Below are positions 28,336-39,019 of a stretch of DNA of 64,000 nt, in pieces (position 1 is the stretch's first letter; each line of letters starts with the position of its first letter). Below the pieces are notes generated by a model. That model saw only the letters and a program-made list of their open reading frames with translations. It was not told the DNA's origin and searched no databases. The stretch lies in the NCBI RefSeq assembly GCF_029846235.1, contig NZ_JARVWP010000009.1, positions 186,001 to 250,000 of the forward strand, given 5' to 3'. The position numbers and the translations under genes were made by a program. The DNA comes from Bradyrhizobium sp. CER78 (GTDB lineage: Bacteria; Pseudomonadota; Alphaproteobacteria; Rhizobiales; Xanthobacteraceae).

Positions 28336-28355
28336 TCTGATACGATCGCATCAGA
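28336..28355. promoter_or_regulatory. 20-bp near-perfect palindrome in convergent gap
   Basis: The halves TCTGATACGA and TCGCATCAGA match in nine of ten positions. It lacks a loop and T-tract, so it looks more like a dimeric operator than a terminator. Its place between two converging gene ends is unusual, and it may be a remnant of a lost promoter. Confidence 0.4.
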
Positions 28356-28419
28356 CAGCTCGCAACAAATAGCAGCGAACCCGCGTCCGTCCGGTGCGTC
28401 AACGCGGTCGATTGAATCG

Positions 28420-29184
28420 CTAGACCCAGCCGCCGTCGACGATATGGCTCTGGTTGGTGCAGGCGCCGCTGTCATCGGCGGCGAAAAACAGCACGACGCG
28501 GGCGATGTCGTCAGGCACGAGCTTGCGCTTGAGGCATTGCCGCTGCATCAGTTCAGTGACGCCTTCGGGCGTCAGCCACAGATCCTGCTGCCGCTGGGTC
28601 ATGATCCATCCGGGCAGGATGGAGTTGACCCGCACATTGTGCGGCCCGAGATCGCGGGCCAGCGCACGGGTGAGGCCCTGAACCGCTGATTTCGCCGTGG
28701 TGTAGCAGGGCATGTTGCCCTGACCGATCACCCAGCTCACCGATCCGATATTGATGATCGCACCGCCGCCCGCCTGTTTCATGTCGGGTGCGACCGCCTG
28801 GGCGCTGAAGAACTGGTGCTTCAGGTTGACGGCGATCCGCTCATCCCAAAATTCCGGTGTGACGTCCTCGATCGCGTGACGATCATCGCGCGCCGCGTTG
28901 TTGACCAGGATGGTGATCGGCCCGAGCGCCTCGCGGATGCCTGCGACCGCGCGGCGCAGCGCGCCGATGTCGCGCAGGTCGGCGTGTTCGAAGTGCACGC
29001 GGGCTTGCGCCCCCAGATCGGACAGCAGCTGCTCCGAGGACGTCAGATCGATGTCGATGAAACCGACCCGCGCGCCCTGGCTGATGAACTGGCGGACGAT
29101 CGCCTCGCCGATGCCGGAACCGCCACCGGTGACCAGGACGGTCCGGTCCTTGAGGCTTGGATAGATAGCACCCTGCATTGGCAT
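28420..29184 (-). CDS. short-chain dehydrogenase, D-xylose (aldose) 1-dehydrogenase-like
   Basis: The 254-aa SDR has the NAD(P)-binding loop VTGGGSGIGEAI (about 17-28), NNAARDDRH, catalytic Ser in IGSVSWVIG and YTTAK catalytic Tyr-Lys. From memory it resembles Caulobacter crescentus xylose dehydrogenase along its length (AIYPSLK start; DVTPEFWDERIAVNLKH; SDD or ADDSGACT; DGGW end). That enzyme oxidises D-xylose to xylonolactone. Position next to a ROK repressor and two sugar importers supports oxidative sugar catabolism. L-arabinose or another aldose is possible. ATG at 29184 or 29178. Confidence 0.8.
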   Translation of the reverse strand: MPMQGAIYPSLKDRTVLVTGGGSGIGEAIVRQFISQGARVGFIDIDLTSSEQLLSDLGAQARVHFEHADLRDIGALRRAVAGIREALGPITILVNNAARDDRHAIEDVTPEFWDERIAVNLKHQFFSAQAVAPDMKQAGGGAIINIGSVSWVIGQGNMPCYTTAKSAVQGLTRALARDLGPHNVRVNSILPGWIMTQRQQDLWLTPEGVTELMQRQCLKRKLVPDDIARVVLFFAADDSGACTNQSHIVDGGWV

Positions 29185-29258
29185 CCTCACGATTTGGCGC
29201 CTGAAGGGCGTCAGTTGCATTGCTGCGGCTCAACCAAAGGGCCACAGCTCCCGAGGTT

Positions 29259-30530
29259 TCACTCGGTTGTCTCCATGTGGCTTCGGTCCACGACCCGTAG
29301 CGTCCGCCGCACCATGCCGTCGACAATTGTCGCCGACTCGCTTGGACGTACATGGATCGCCGTAGACTTGAGCAGCCACGGCAACGCCGCCTGCTCGAGC
29401 CTCTCCTCATAGGCACTGCGCATCATGTCGAACGCCTGCAGGCCGGGACCTGCGAGGATCAGATGATGCGGGCGCAGCACCGATATCGTCGTGGCAACCG
29501 CCTCGGCAAGCGCGTGGCCGGCCTGCCGGAATAACTGCTCAAGACGAGGATCGCCGGCGCGTGCCCTTGCCCGCAGCAGCGCCATCTGCGCCTCGGACGG
29601 TTGCTGCGACACCGCCGGCGGCAGGTCGAGAAAGGTGCGGGCGTCGCGGTAGAGCGCATAGTCGGCAAGATGGGCCTCGATGCAGCCGCGCTGACCACAG
29701 CGGCACTGCGGACCGTTCGGCGTCAACTTGACGTGGCCGATCTCGCTGCCCGCGCCGGCCCCCCAGCGCGCTTCACCGTCGACGACGATGCCCATGCCGA
29801 TGCCGTGACCGACCATGAGCGTGGCCGTGAGACCCTGCGCCAGTGCCGGCTCGGCCGCGACAAGGGCGAGCGCCACCGCGACCGCGTCGTTCGCCATCAC
29901 GACTTCGACGCCGAATTCCTCGCGGATCGGCTTTGCCAGGTCGACGTCGGTGATCGACAGCGCGGGGCTCCACAGATGGCGGCCGGTGTCGGCGTCGACG
30001 ATGCCCTGCAGCGCAATCCCGATTCCCAACAGCCGGTCTCGCGGCGTGCCCGTCTCTTCGAGCATGGCCTCGATCTGCGCGATCACGAGATCGCACACCG
30101 CGCCTGCATCGAGCCCGCGTGTCGTCAGTTCAAGCCGCGATTGCGCCAGGGCCGAGCCGCTGAAATCGGCGATCAATGTCTCGATCAGATTCATGCGCAG
30201 CGAGACGGCAATGATGCGGCCGAATTCGGGGTTCAGGGTCAGCAGGACCGCCGGCCGGCCACGGCGGCGCCCGTTCACCCCATCCGCATCCTCGTCGTCG
30301 GTATCGTCCGGCCACGACGTCGCCGCATCGGTCTCGGCCTCAACCAGCAGGTCTTCCGCCATCAGCTTTGACGTGATGGCCGAAATGGCCGGGAAGCTCA
30401 GCCCGGTGCTACGTGCAAGCTCGACGCGCGGCAATGGTCCCTGACGCCGCAAGACTTCAACGAGACGGTCGCGGTTCGATCCGCGGGTCAGACTTGAAGC
30501 GCGTCTCAGCGGTTCGGACTGCTCATTCAT
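29259..30530 (-). CDS. ROK-family transcriptional repressor
   Basis: The 423-aa protein has an N-terminal winged helix (about 15-65: SNRDRLVEVLRRQGPLPRVE, then STGLSFPAISAITSKLMAED). The ROK kinase-like domain follows, with VMANDAVAVALALVAAEP, GHGIGMGIVVDGEARWGAGA and the zinc motif CRCGQRGCIEAH. Such proteins (XylR, Mlc, NagC types) bind sugars or sugar phosphates and repress sugar genes. ATG at 30530 is preferred over an upstream TTG. It is divergent from the sugar-binding-protein gene, with AT-rich inverted repeats between. The SDR gene lies 74 bp downstream and is probably co-transcribed. Confidence 0.87.
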   Translation of the reverse strand: MNEQSEPLRRASSLTRGSNRDRLVEVLRRQGPLPRVELARSTGLSFPAISAITSKLMAEDLLVEAETDAATSWPDDTDDEDADGVNGRRRGRPAVLLTLNPEFGRIIAVSLRMNLIETLIADFSGSALAQSRLELTTRGLDAGAVCDLVIAQIEAMLEETGTPRDRLLGIGIALQGIVDADTGRHLWSPALSITDVDLAKPIREEFGVEVVMANDAVAVALALVAAEPALAQGLTATLMVGHGIGMGIVVDGEARWGAGAGSEIGHVKLTPNGPQCRCGQRGCIEAHLADYALYRDARTFLDLPPAVSQQPSEAQMALLRARARAGDPRLEQLFRQAGHALAEAVATTISVLRPHHLILAGPGLQAFDMMRSAYEERLEQAALPWLLKSTAIHVRPSESATIVDGMVRRTLRVVDRSHMETTE

Positions 30531-30549
30531 ACCGGCTTTTTTAATTCGC

Positions 30550-30566
30550 TTGATAAAATTATTCAA
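30550..30566. promoter_or_regulatory. AT-rich inverted repeat upstream of the ROK gene
   Basis: The site TTGATAAAATTATTCAA is a 17-bp near-palindrome with TTGA/TCAA arms, 20 bp before the ROK start. It stands out in a GC-rich genome and resembles the AT-rich operators of ROK regulators. Confidence 0.5.
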
Positions 30567-30687
30567 CGGATACGCCTCAGATGTTGGTCAAAAAGCGTCG
30601 ATCGCGACCGAAATACATCACCTTGATACTATTTTTGCTTGAGCGTCCGGACTTGAACATCCTTGACTGGACATTTTGCCGCGCTAA

Positions 30688-30708
30688 TTTATTAGTTACG
30701 TGAATAAA
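30688..30708. promoter_or_regulatory. AT-rich inverted repeat upstream of the sugar ABC operon
   Basis: Arms TTTATT (30688-30693) and AATAAA (30703-30708) flank a nine-base spacer, followed by more A-rich sequence (GAATAAAATAAG). It lies 64 bp before the binding-protein start and shares the (G)ATAAAAT core with the site at 30550-30566. It is a likely operator for the ROK protein. Confidence 0.5.
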
Positions 30709-30771
30709 ATAAGGCGCGAAAAGCGCCGAGCGTGAAATCCCCTCGCGGGGGGTATCGACAGGGAGGTGCAT

Positions 30772-31737
30772 ATGAATGACTCAATAAAGAGATTGATCGT
30801 GCCGCTGCTGGCGGGCGCGGCTGCGCTCGCGATGACCACGGGGATAGCACAGGCACAGCAAAAAAAGACCATCGCGCTGGTGACCAACGTCGCGGCCGAC
30901 TTCTGGACCATCGCGGGCCGCGGGCTTGAGAAGGCACAGAAAGAGCACCCCGACTACAATATCGAGCTGATCGTCACCAACGAAGGCACCGCGGCCGGTC
31001 AGCGGCGCGAGCTGGACGACCTGTTGGTGCGCGGCGTCGCCGGCATCTCGATCTCGGTCGACGATGCGCCGCATGCGACCGAAGAACTCAACAAGGTTGC
31101 CGCCAAGACCGTGCTGATCACGACCGACAGCGACGCGCCGCAGAGCAATCGTCTCGCCTATATCGGCACCGACAACGTCGCCGCCGGGCGACAGGCCGGC
31201 GAGGAGATCAAGAAGGCGCTGCCGAACGGCGGCAAGATCGCGCTGTTCGTCGGAACGATGGACGCCGACAACGCCCGCGAGCGGGTGCAGGGCATCAAGG
31301 AATCGATCGCCGGCACCAAGGTCGAGCTGGTCGACGTGTTCACCGACCAGGTCGACTTCGCCAAGGCCAAGGCGAACATGGAGAACGTGCTCGTCAAGTA
31401 TCCCGACATCGCACTGCTGTCCGGCCTGTGGAGCTACGAAACGCCGCTGATCTATGACGCAGTGAAGGCCGCGGGCAAGGCCGGCAAGGTGAAGATCGTC
31501 GGCTTCGACGAGGACCAGCGCACGCTGCGGGGCATTTCCGACGGCACGATCGAATCCACCGTCGTGCAGCAGCCGTACGAGTTCGGCTATCTCTCCGCCA
31601 CCAACATCATCAAGACGCTGAACGGCGACAAGTCCTGGATCCCGAAGGACAGCAAGCTGATCGTGCCGACCAAGGTGATCAGCAAGGCCAACGTCGCGGA
31701 GTTCGCCGCGAATCTGAAGGATCTGCTGAAGAAGTAA
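30772..31737 (+). CDS. sugar ABC transporter periplasmic binding protein 1
   Basis: The 321-aa precursor has a signal peptide (IVPLLAGAAALAMTTGIAQA, cleavage before QQKK) and a Peripla_BP_4 (ribose/xylose/galactose) fold. Typical motifs are IALVTNVAADFWTIAGRGLE, ITTDSDAPQSNRLAYIGTDN and VKIVGFDEDQRTLRGISDGT. ATG at 30772 follows GGGAGG. It begins the operon binding protein-ATPase-permease and lies opposite the ROK gene. The ligand is probably a pentose or hexose. Confidence 0.9.
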   Translation: MNDSIKRLIVPLLAGAAALAMTTGIAQAQQKKTIALVTNVAADFWTIAGRGLEKAQKEHPDYNIELIVTNEGTAAGQRRELDDLLVRGVAGISISVDDAPHATEELNKVAAKTVLITTDSDAPQSNRLAYIGTDNVAAGRQAGEEIKKALPNGGKIALFVGTMDADNARERVQGIKESIAGTKVELVDVFTDQVDFAKAKANMENVLVKYPDIALLSGLWSYETPLIYDAVKAAGKAGKVKIVGFDEDQRTLRGISDGTIESTVVQQPYEFGYLSATNIIKTLNGDKSWIPKDSKLIVPTKVISKANVAEFAANLKDLLKK

Positions 31738-31750
31738 CTTCAGCCGGCTT

Positions 31751-31783
31751 CACCGCCCGGCCGCCACAGGCCGCCGGGCGGTG
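31751..31783 (+). promoter_or_regulatory. intercistronic stem-loop after sugar-binding-protein gene
   Basis: An 11-bp perfect GC stem (CACCGCCCGGC at 31751-31761 and its inverse at 31773-31783) encloses an 11-base loop, between the binding-protein stop and the ATPase ribosome site. It parallels the stem-loop at 17422-17456 and probably raises the binding-protein message level relative to the membrane components. Confidence 0.65.
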
Positions 31784-31801
31784 TGCAGGAGGACATGCCG
31801 A

Positions 31802-33324
<1,523 letters not shown>

Positions 33325-33328
<4 letters not shown>

Positions 33329-34386
33329 TGAAGAAGGAACTCGGCCTGTTCTTGCTGCTGGCGGTGATCTCCGCCATCACCGGCGCGATCAACCCGGCCT
33401 TCCTGTCGTTCGTGAACCTGCTGAACATGGCCAATTTGATCGGCCTGTTCGGTGTGTTCGCGCTGGGCGAAGGGCTCGTCATCATCACCGGAGGCATCGA
33501 TCTTTCGCTCGGCTCGATGTTCGCGTTGCTTGGCGTCGTCTTCATCGACCTGCTGACGACGTATCAGGTGCCCTGGCCGTTCGCGCTGCTGCTGGTCCTG
33601 ATGGGCGGGCTGGCGCTGGGCGGCATCCAGGGCTTCCTGATCACCCGGCTGAAGATGCAGCCCTTCATCGTGACGCTGTGCGGGCTTTTGATCTATCGCG
33701 GCGCCGCGCGCTACTACACCAGCGATTCGACGCGCGGCTTCGGCTACGGCGACGAGGCCAACACGCTAAGCAACATCGCCTCCGGCAATGTCGCGGGCAT
33801 TCCGAACACTTTCATCTTCCTGATCATCCTGGCGGTGATCCTCGGCGTGCTGCTGCATCGCTCGGTCTACGGGCGCTGGCTCTATGCCGTCGGCAAGAAC
33901 GAGGAAGCAGCGCGCTTCTCCGGCATCAGAACGAACCTCGTGATCGCGACCGCCTATGTCATCAGCGGCGGCCTCGCCGGCGTTTCGACCGTGCTGTTCG
34001 TCTTCTATACCAACTCGGTCTCTCCGAGTTCCTTCGGCAATTTCTACGAACTCTATGCGATTGCGGCGGCCGTACTCGGCGGCTGCAGCCTGCGCGGCGG
34101 CGAAGGCTCCATTCTCGGTATCGTGCTCGGGACGGCGCTGCTGCAGGTGCTGCAGAACCTCGTGAACATCCTCGGCATTCCGAATTCGCTGAACTTCGCG
34201 GTGATGGGCACCGTGATCCTGATCGGCGTGCTGGCGGATCAGCAATTGCAGGCCCGGCGGCGGCGCAAGGCCGCGCTGGCCGGCCTCGCACGCACGGCGC
34301 CGAAATCGAAGGAAAACACTCGTCTGCAGAACGCATCTCCGCACGGCGCGGCTGCGTTGCCGACGACGACGGGCGATCAGGCATGA
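33325..34386 (+). CDS. sugar ABC transporter permease 1 (RbsC/XylH type)
   Basis: The 353-aa protein has about nine to ten membrane segments and the BPD_transp_2 motifs GEGLVIITGGIDLSLGSMFA, LYAVGKNEEAARFSGIRTNL and AIAAAVLGGCSLRGGEGSIL. It ends in a long hydrophilic tail rich in Arg and Thr (about residues 310-353) beyond the usual permease length. The start is in the ATGA overlap with the ATPase gene. It completes the first sugar importer. Confidence 0.9.
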
Positions 34387-34686
34387 CCGCTCGACAAGAA
34401 AGGACTGCGATCGGGAATAGGGTCGCGGCGACTTGAGTAGAGGAACTTGGGGAGAATCGATGCGCAAGACCGATCAAGCACATGACGCTCGCATTCGCGC
34501 TGCGGGCCGGGCCAAGCCGGGCGGCGGACAGAGCCTCATCACCGTCTTGACGGGTCTTGGTGCGCGCGAGTTTTCTATCTCAAGTTGAACGATCACGACT
34601 GAAACGGGGCGCGTTCCACGCTGAAGGGCTTTGGGCGGGAACGTGATGCAAAATGGACAAAGCCGGGGACGCTGGGAGTGCAGAAA
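34387..34686 (+). other. gap between sugar importer 1 and the porin gene
   Basis: The 300-bp gap holds no established gene. Two short frames with start context are present: a 17-codon frame overlapping the permease stop (34383-34436), and a 42-codon frame at 34460-34588 with a strong GGGGAG ribosome site. The porin promoter or leader must also lie here. Confidence 0.5.
34460..34588 (+). CDS. possible small protein (42 aa)
   Basis: The frame begins MRKTDQAHDARIRAAG and ends LGAREFSISS. The ATG has GGGGAG five bases upstream, one of the better ribosome sites in this region, which is why it is listed. The peptide is basic at first and slightly hydrophobic in the middle (SLITVLTGLG). No family is known. 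It could be a leader peptide for the porin operon or chance. Confidence 0.25.
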   Translation: MRKTDQAHDARIRAAGRAKPGGGQSLITVLTGLGAREFSISS

Positions 34687-36042
34687 ATGTCGTTTAGGTC
34701 TGTAGGCACCGCGGGGGCGTGCGGATTGGGGATCGCCCTGTTATCTCTATTCAGCGGCGGCGGCGCCGCGCATGCGGCCGATCTGCTCACGAAGGCTCCG
34801 CCTGTGCCTTACACGGAGACCGATGATTTCTGGACAAGGCCGTATCTGTTCGGCGATCTCGGCAGGACGCAGCTGAAAGAGCGAGGCATCTCGCTCGCCC
34901 TGACGCTGGGCGACGAAGCCGTCGGCAATTTGTCGGGTGGCAACAAGAACGTCGGGGCTAACGCCGGACAGCTGTTCTTCCAGGCGAAGTTCGACATGGC
35001 GAAGCTCGCCGGCATCCAGGGCGGCACCGTCGGCCTCACGCTGGTCGACCGCTTCGGCCACAATCTGAACGACGACGCAGGCATTCCGGCCTTGCAGCTG
35101 ACCAACGAAGTGTTCGGCCGCGGCAATATCCTGCGCCTCACAGAACTCTACTATTCGCAAAAACTGTTCGACGATCGCCTCGAACTCAAGGGCGGCCGTC
35201 TGCCGGTCGGCTCCGACTTCTTCTTCGGCCTCTGCGAGTTCATCAACCTGACGTTCTGCGGCGGCCAGCCCGGCAACATCCAGGGTGGCTACATCTACAA
35301 TTGGCCGGTGAGCCAATGGGCCGGTGTGGCGCACTACAACTTCACCAAGGAATGGCAGCTGTCGGTCGGCGTCTACGATGCCAATCCGAATTATCTGACG
35401 ACGTCGGATTCCTCGACCTACTTCCTGCCGGGCGTTCCCGGTTCGAGCCGCGCCTCCGGCGTGCTGGTGCCGGTCGAGGTGGTCTGGGCGCCGAGCGGTC
35501 CCCTGAACGGGACCTGGAGATTCGGCGGCTGGTATGACAGCGCGTCGACGATTGACGGCGGCCTGCCGGGCATCATTGCGGCCATCCCGGGCGTCGACGG
35601 TGTCCCGGGCCAGAATCTGGGAGATCAGCGCGGCCGCTATGGCGTTTACGAGTCGATCCTGCAGCGGCTGACCGTTGAGGGTGCAAAGGCGCAGGGTTGG
35701 TACATGTTCCTCAACACGACTGTCGCCGATCACCGCACGTCGTACCAGGACTACCAGGTCGCGCTGGGCTTCAGGCACACGGGAACGTTCTCCTGGCGTC
35801 CGGAAGACGAAGTCGGCTTCGCGGTGGGTACGACCCATGTGAATTCAGCGGCCCTCACCCCCAATGCCGGCGGCAACGAAGTTCCGATCGAAGCCTGGTA
35901 CGGCTGGCAGGCGACTGGCTGGATGAACCTCAAGTTCGACGCCCAGTACGTGATCAACCCGGGCGGACGCGGCTATAACGGCGCCGGCGTCAAAACCGAG
36001 AACGCTTGGGTTCTTGGTCTGCGCACGCTGGTGCACTTCTGA
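34687..36042 (+). CDS. OprB-family carbohydrate-selective porin
   Basis: The 451-aa precursor has a signal peptide (LGIALLSLFSGGGAAHAADL) and an outer-membrane beta-barrel typical of OprB. Features are WTRPYLFGDLGRTQLKERGI near the start, RLTELYYSQKLFDDRLELKG, VGSDFFFGLCEFINLTFCGG, a long string of alternating aromatic strands, and a final strand ending in aromatic Phe (LGLRTLVHF). ATG at 34687 follows GGGAG. Situated between two sugar importers, it presumably lets the sugar cross the outer membrane. Two cysteines near residues 180-190 may form a disulfide. Confidence 0.88.
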   Translation: MSFRSVGTAGACGLGIALLSLFSGGGAAHAADLLTKAPPVPYTETDDFWTRPYLFGDLGRTQLKERGISLALTLGDEAVGNLSGGNKNVGANAGQLFFQAKFDMAKLAGIQGGTVGLTLVDRFGHNLNDDAGIPALQLTNEVFGRGNILRLTELYYSQKLFDDRLELKGGRLPVGSDFFFGLCEFINLTFCGGQPGNIQGGYIYNWPVSQWAGVAHYNFTKEWQLSVGVYDANPNYLTTSDSSTYFLPGVPGSSRASGVLVPVEVVWAPSGPLNGTWRFGGWYDSASTIDGGLPGIIAAIPGVDGVPGQNLGDQRGRYGVYESILQRLTVEGAKAQGWYMFLNTTVADHRTSYQDYQVALGFRHTGTFSWRPEDEVGFAVGTTHVNSAALTPNAGGNEVPIEAWYGWQATGWMNLKFDAQYVINPGGRGYNGAGVKTENAWVLGLRTLVHF

Positions 36043-36082
36043 GCCGGAGGTGGTTTACCAGCATGCTTGAGCGAGGCCAGCC

Positions 36083-36846
<764 letters not shown>

Positions 36847-36847
<1 letters not shown>

Positions 36848-37929
36848 TGGCCACGCCCCTGGAATCTCCCCTCACCTTCACCAATGTCGGCAAGGCCAAA
36901 TGGTGGCGAAGCGGCCTCTTCGCCTCGCAGACCGGCTACGTCCTGCTGGCGCTGGTGGTCCTATTCGTGGTGATGAACTTCGCCAGCCCCTACTTCCTCA
37001 CCCAGGGCAATCTGCAGAATGTGGCGAAGAACTTTTCCTTCATCGCCATCGCTACGCTCGGCGTGACCTTCGTCATCATCACGGGCGGCATCGATCTCTC
37101 GGTCGGCTCGGTGATGTGCTTCTCCGCGATGATCACTTCGATGGTCATGACGTCCATTTCGACGCCCGGCATGCCTGGCGCGGAATGGTTCGTGCATCTG
37201 GCGGACGACGGCAAGACCGTGATCGCCAACGTGCCCGGGTTGATCCTGCTCGTCTCGGTGCTGGCAGGGCTCGGCGTCGCGCTGGTGGTCGGCCTCGTCA
37301 ACGGCTTCTGCATCGCGGTGCTCGGGCTGTCGCCCTTCGTCACCACGCTCGGCATGCTCTCGATCGTGCGCGGGCTCGGCTACGTCATTTCCAACGGCCG
37401 CGGCAGCTTTCCCAGCGGCCCCGAAGCCGATTACTTCTACACCCTGACATCGGGCGTCGTGTTCGGGTTGCCCGCGCCATTCATCTATCTCGTGGTGCTC
37501 GCCGTGGCGATGGCGGTGGTGCTGCACCACACCGGCTTCGGCCGCCACGTCTTTGCGCTCGGCGGCAATGAGAAGGCGGCGGCCTTGACTGGAATCCCGG
37601 TCGTCCGCGTCAAGATCGAGGTCTACGTGATCTGTGCGCTCGCGGCCGGCCTGCAGGGCATCATCATCTGCGGCTGGCTCGGATCCGCCCCGGCCAACAT
37701 GGCGACGTCCTACGAGCTCAACGTCATCGCGGCCGCGGTCATCGGTGGCGCCAATCTTGCCGGCGGCGCCGGCGGCCCGCTCGGGGCCATCGTCGGCTGC
37801 GCGCTGCTGGAGGTGATCCGCAACGGCCTCGTGCTCGCGCAGGTCAACTCTTACTGGCAGCAGACCCTGGTGGGCGTGATCATCATCGCAGCGGTGCTGG
37901 TCGACCGCCTTCGCTCGCGCATGGCCTGA
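36847..37929 (+). CDS. sugar ABC transporter permease 2
   Basis: The 360-aa permease has about ten membrane segments with FVIITGGIDLSVGSVMCFSA, FALGGNEKAAALTGIPVVRV and VIAAAVIGGANLAGGAGGPL, the hallmarks of BPD_transp_2. A soluble loop at about residues 105-130 (MPGAEWFVHLADDGKTVIAN) is longer than usual. A GTG three bases earlier is an alternative start. It pairs with the single-domain ATPase and the binding protein at 38024. Confidence 0.9.
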
Positions 37930-37953
37930 CAAGTTCATCCTGGAGGATCGTGA

Positions 37954-37989
37954 ATGTCCGCCTATCCGCCTCCCGGAGCCGCCACCTGA
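37954..37989 (+). CDS. possible micro-ORF before the binding-protein gene
   Basis: A frame of 11 residues (MSAYPPPGAAT) has a GGAGG ribosome site eight bases upstream and lies in the 94-bp gap between the permease and the binding protein. The proline triplet could stall ribosomes and so influence the next gene, but this may equally be chance. Confidence 0.2.
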   Translation: MSAYPPPGAAT

Positions 37990-38023
37990 AGGGATAGGCA
38001 CAATAAGAACGCGGAGGGAAACA

Positions 38024-38956
38024 ATGAGGAAGGCACTTCTTGCCGCCGCGGTGCTCGCCACGATGGCGACGCCCGGCTTCGCCCAGAACTACAAATTCGT
38101 GATCGTGCCCAAGGCGATGAACAATCCGTTCTTCGACTTCGCGCGCGACGGCTGTCAGAAGCGCGCCAAGGAGCTCGGCAACATCGAATGCATCTACAAG
38201 GGGCCCGTCGAGCACGAGCCGGCGACGCAAGCGCAGATCATCCAGGACTTCATCACCCAGAAGGTGGACGGCCTCGCCATCTCGGTCGCCGACGTTGCTG
38301 CAATGACCAAGTCGATCGAGGCGGCAACCGCAGCCGGCATCACCGTCATCACGTTTGACGCGGACGCACCTAGCTCGAAGCGGATTGCCTATATCGGCAC
38401 CGACAACAAGGAATTCGGTGTCGCGCTCGGCAAGCAATTGCTGAAGCTCCGGCCCGACGGCGGCAAATACGCGATGCTCTCCGGCGGGCCGGGTGCGGAG
38501 AACCTCGCCGAACGCGTCAATGGTGTCCGAGAAGCGCTGAAGGGCTCGAAGTGGACCGAGGTCGGAGGATCGCCGACCTTCTGCAACGACGACCCTGCGC
38601 TCGGCGTTCAGCAGATGACCGATCTGCGCACTGCCGTTCCCGACCTCGCAGCAATCATCCCGGTCGGCGGCTGGCCGATGTTTGCGCCGGAAGGCTTCAA
38701 GGCGTTCGCCAGCAAGAGCAAGAAGGACATCGACGCCGGCAAGTTCACGCTCGTCGTGGCCGATACCCTCAAGATGCAGCTGGAGCTCCTGAACGAGGGC
38801 TACGCCAATGCGCTGATCGGCCAGCGTCCGTTCGAGATGGGCGAGAAGGCGATGGATACGCTGCTTGCCATCAAGAAGGGCCAGAAGGTGCCGGAGATCA
38901 TCCACACCGGTCTCGACGTTGTGACAAAGGACAACGTCGCGGCGATGCTGAAGTAG
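38024..38956 (+). CDS. sugar ABC transporter periplasmic binding protein 2
   Basis: The 310-aa precursor has a signal peptide (MRKALLAAAVLATMATPGFA) and a Peripla_BP_4 fold: FVIVPKAMNNPFFDFARDGC, TFDADAPSSKRIAYIGTDNK and GKYAMLSGGPGAENLAERVN. It has about the usual length. ATG at 38024 follows GGAGGGAAAC. It is the last gene of the second importer. It converges with the operon ending at 38992 and an imperfect inverted repeat spans the junction. Confidence 0.9.
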   Translation: MRKALLAAAVLATMATPGFAQNYKFVIVPKAMNNPFFDFARDGCQKRAKELGNIECIYKGPVEHEPATQAQIIQDFITQKVDGLAISVADVAAMTKSIEAATAAGITVITFDADAPSSKRIAYIGTDNKEFGVALGKQLLKLRPDGGKYAMLSGGPGAENLAERVNGVREALKGSKWTEVGGSPTFCNDDPALGVQQMTDLRTAVPDLAAIIPVGGWPMFAPEGFKAFASKSKKDIDAGKFTLVVADTLKMQLELLNEGYANALIGQRPFEMGEKAMDTLLAIKKGQKVPEIIHTGLDVVTKDNVAAMLK

Positions 38957-38963
38957 GAGTTGA

Positions 38964-39019
38964 GCGGCGCTTTGATGGTTCGCCACGCTCGTTATCGAGA
39001 GCAGCTCATCAAGCGCCGC
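38964..39019. terminator. imperfect inverted repeat at convergent gene ends
   Basis: Arms GCGGCGCTTTGATG (38964-38977) and CATCAAGCGCCGC (39007-39019) pair with one bulged base around a 29-base loop. It lies at the meeting point of two gene ends and overlaps the last codons of the minus-strand gene. It may act as a bidirectional terminator, although no T-tract follows. Confidence 0.4.
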
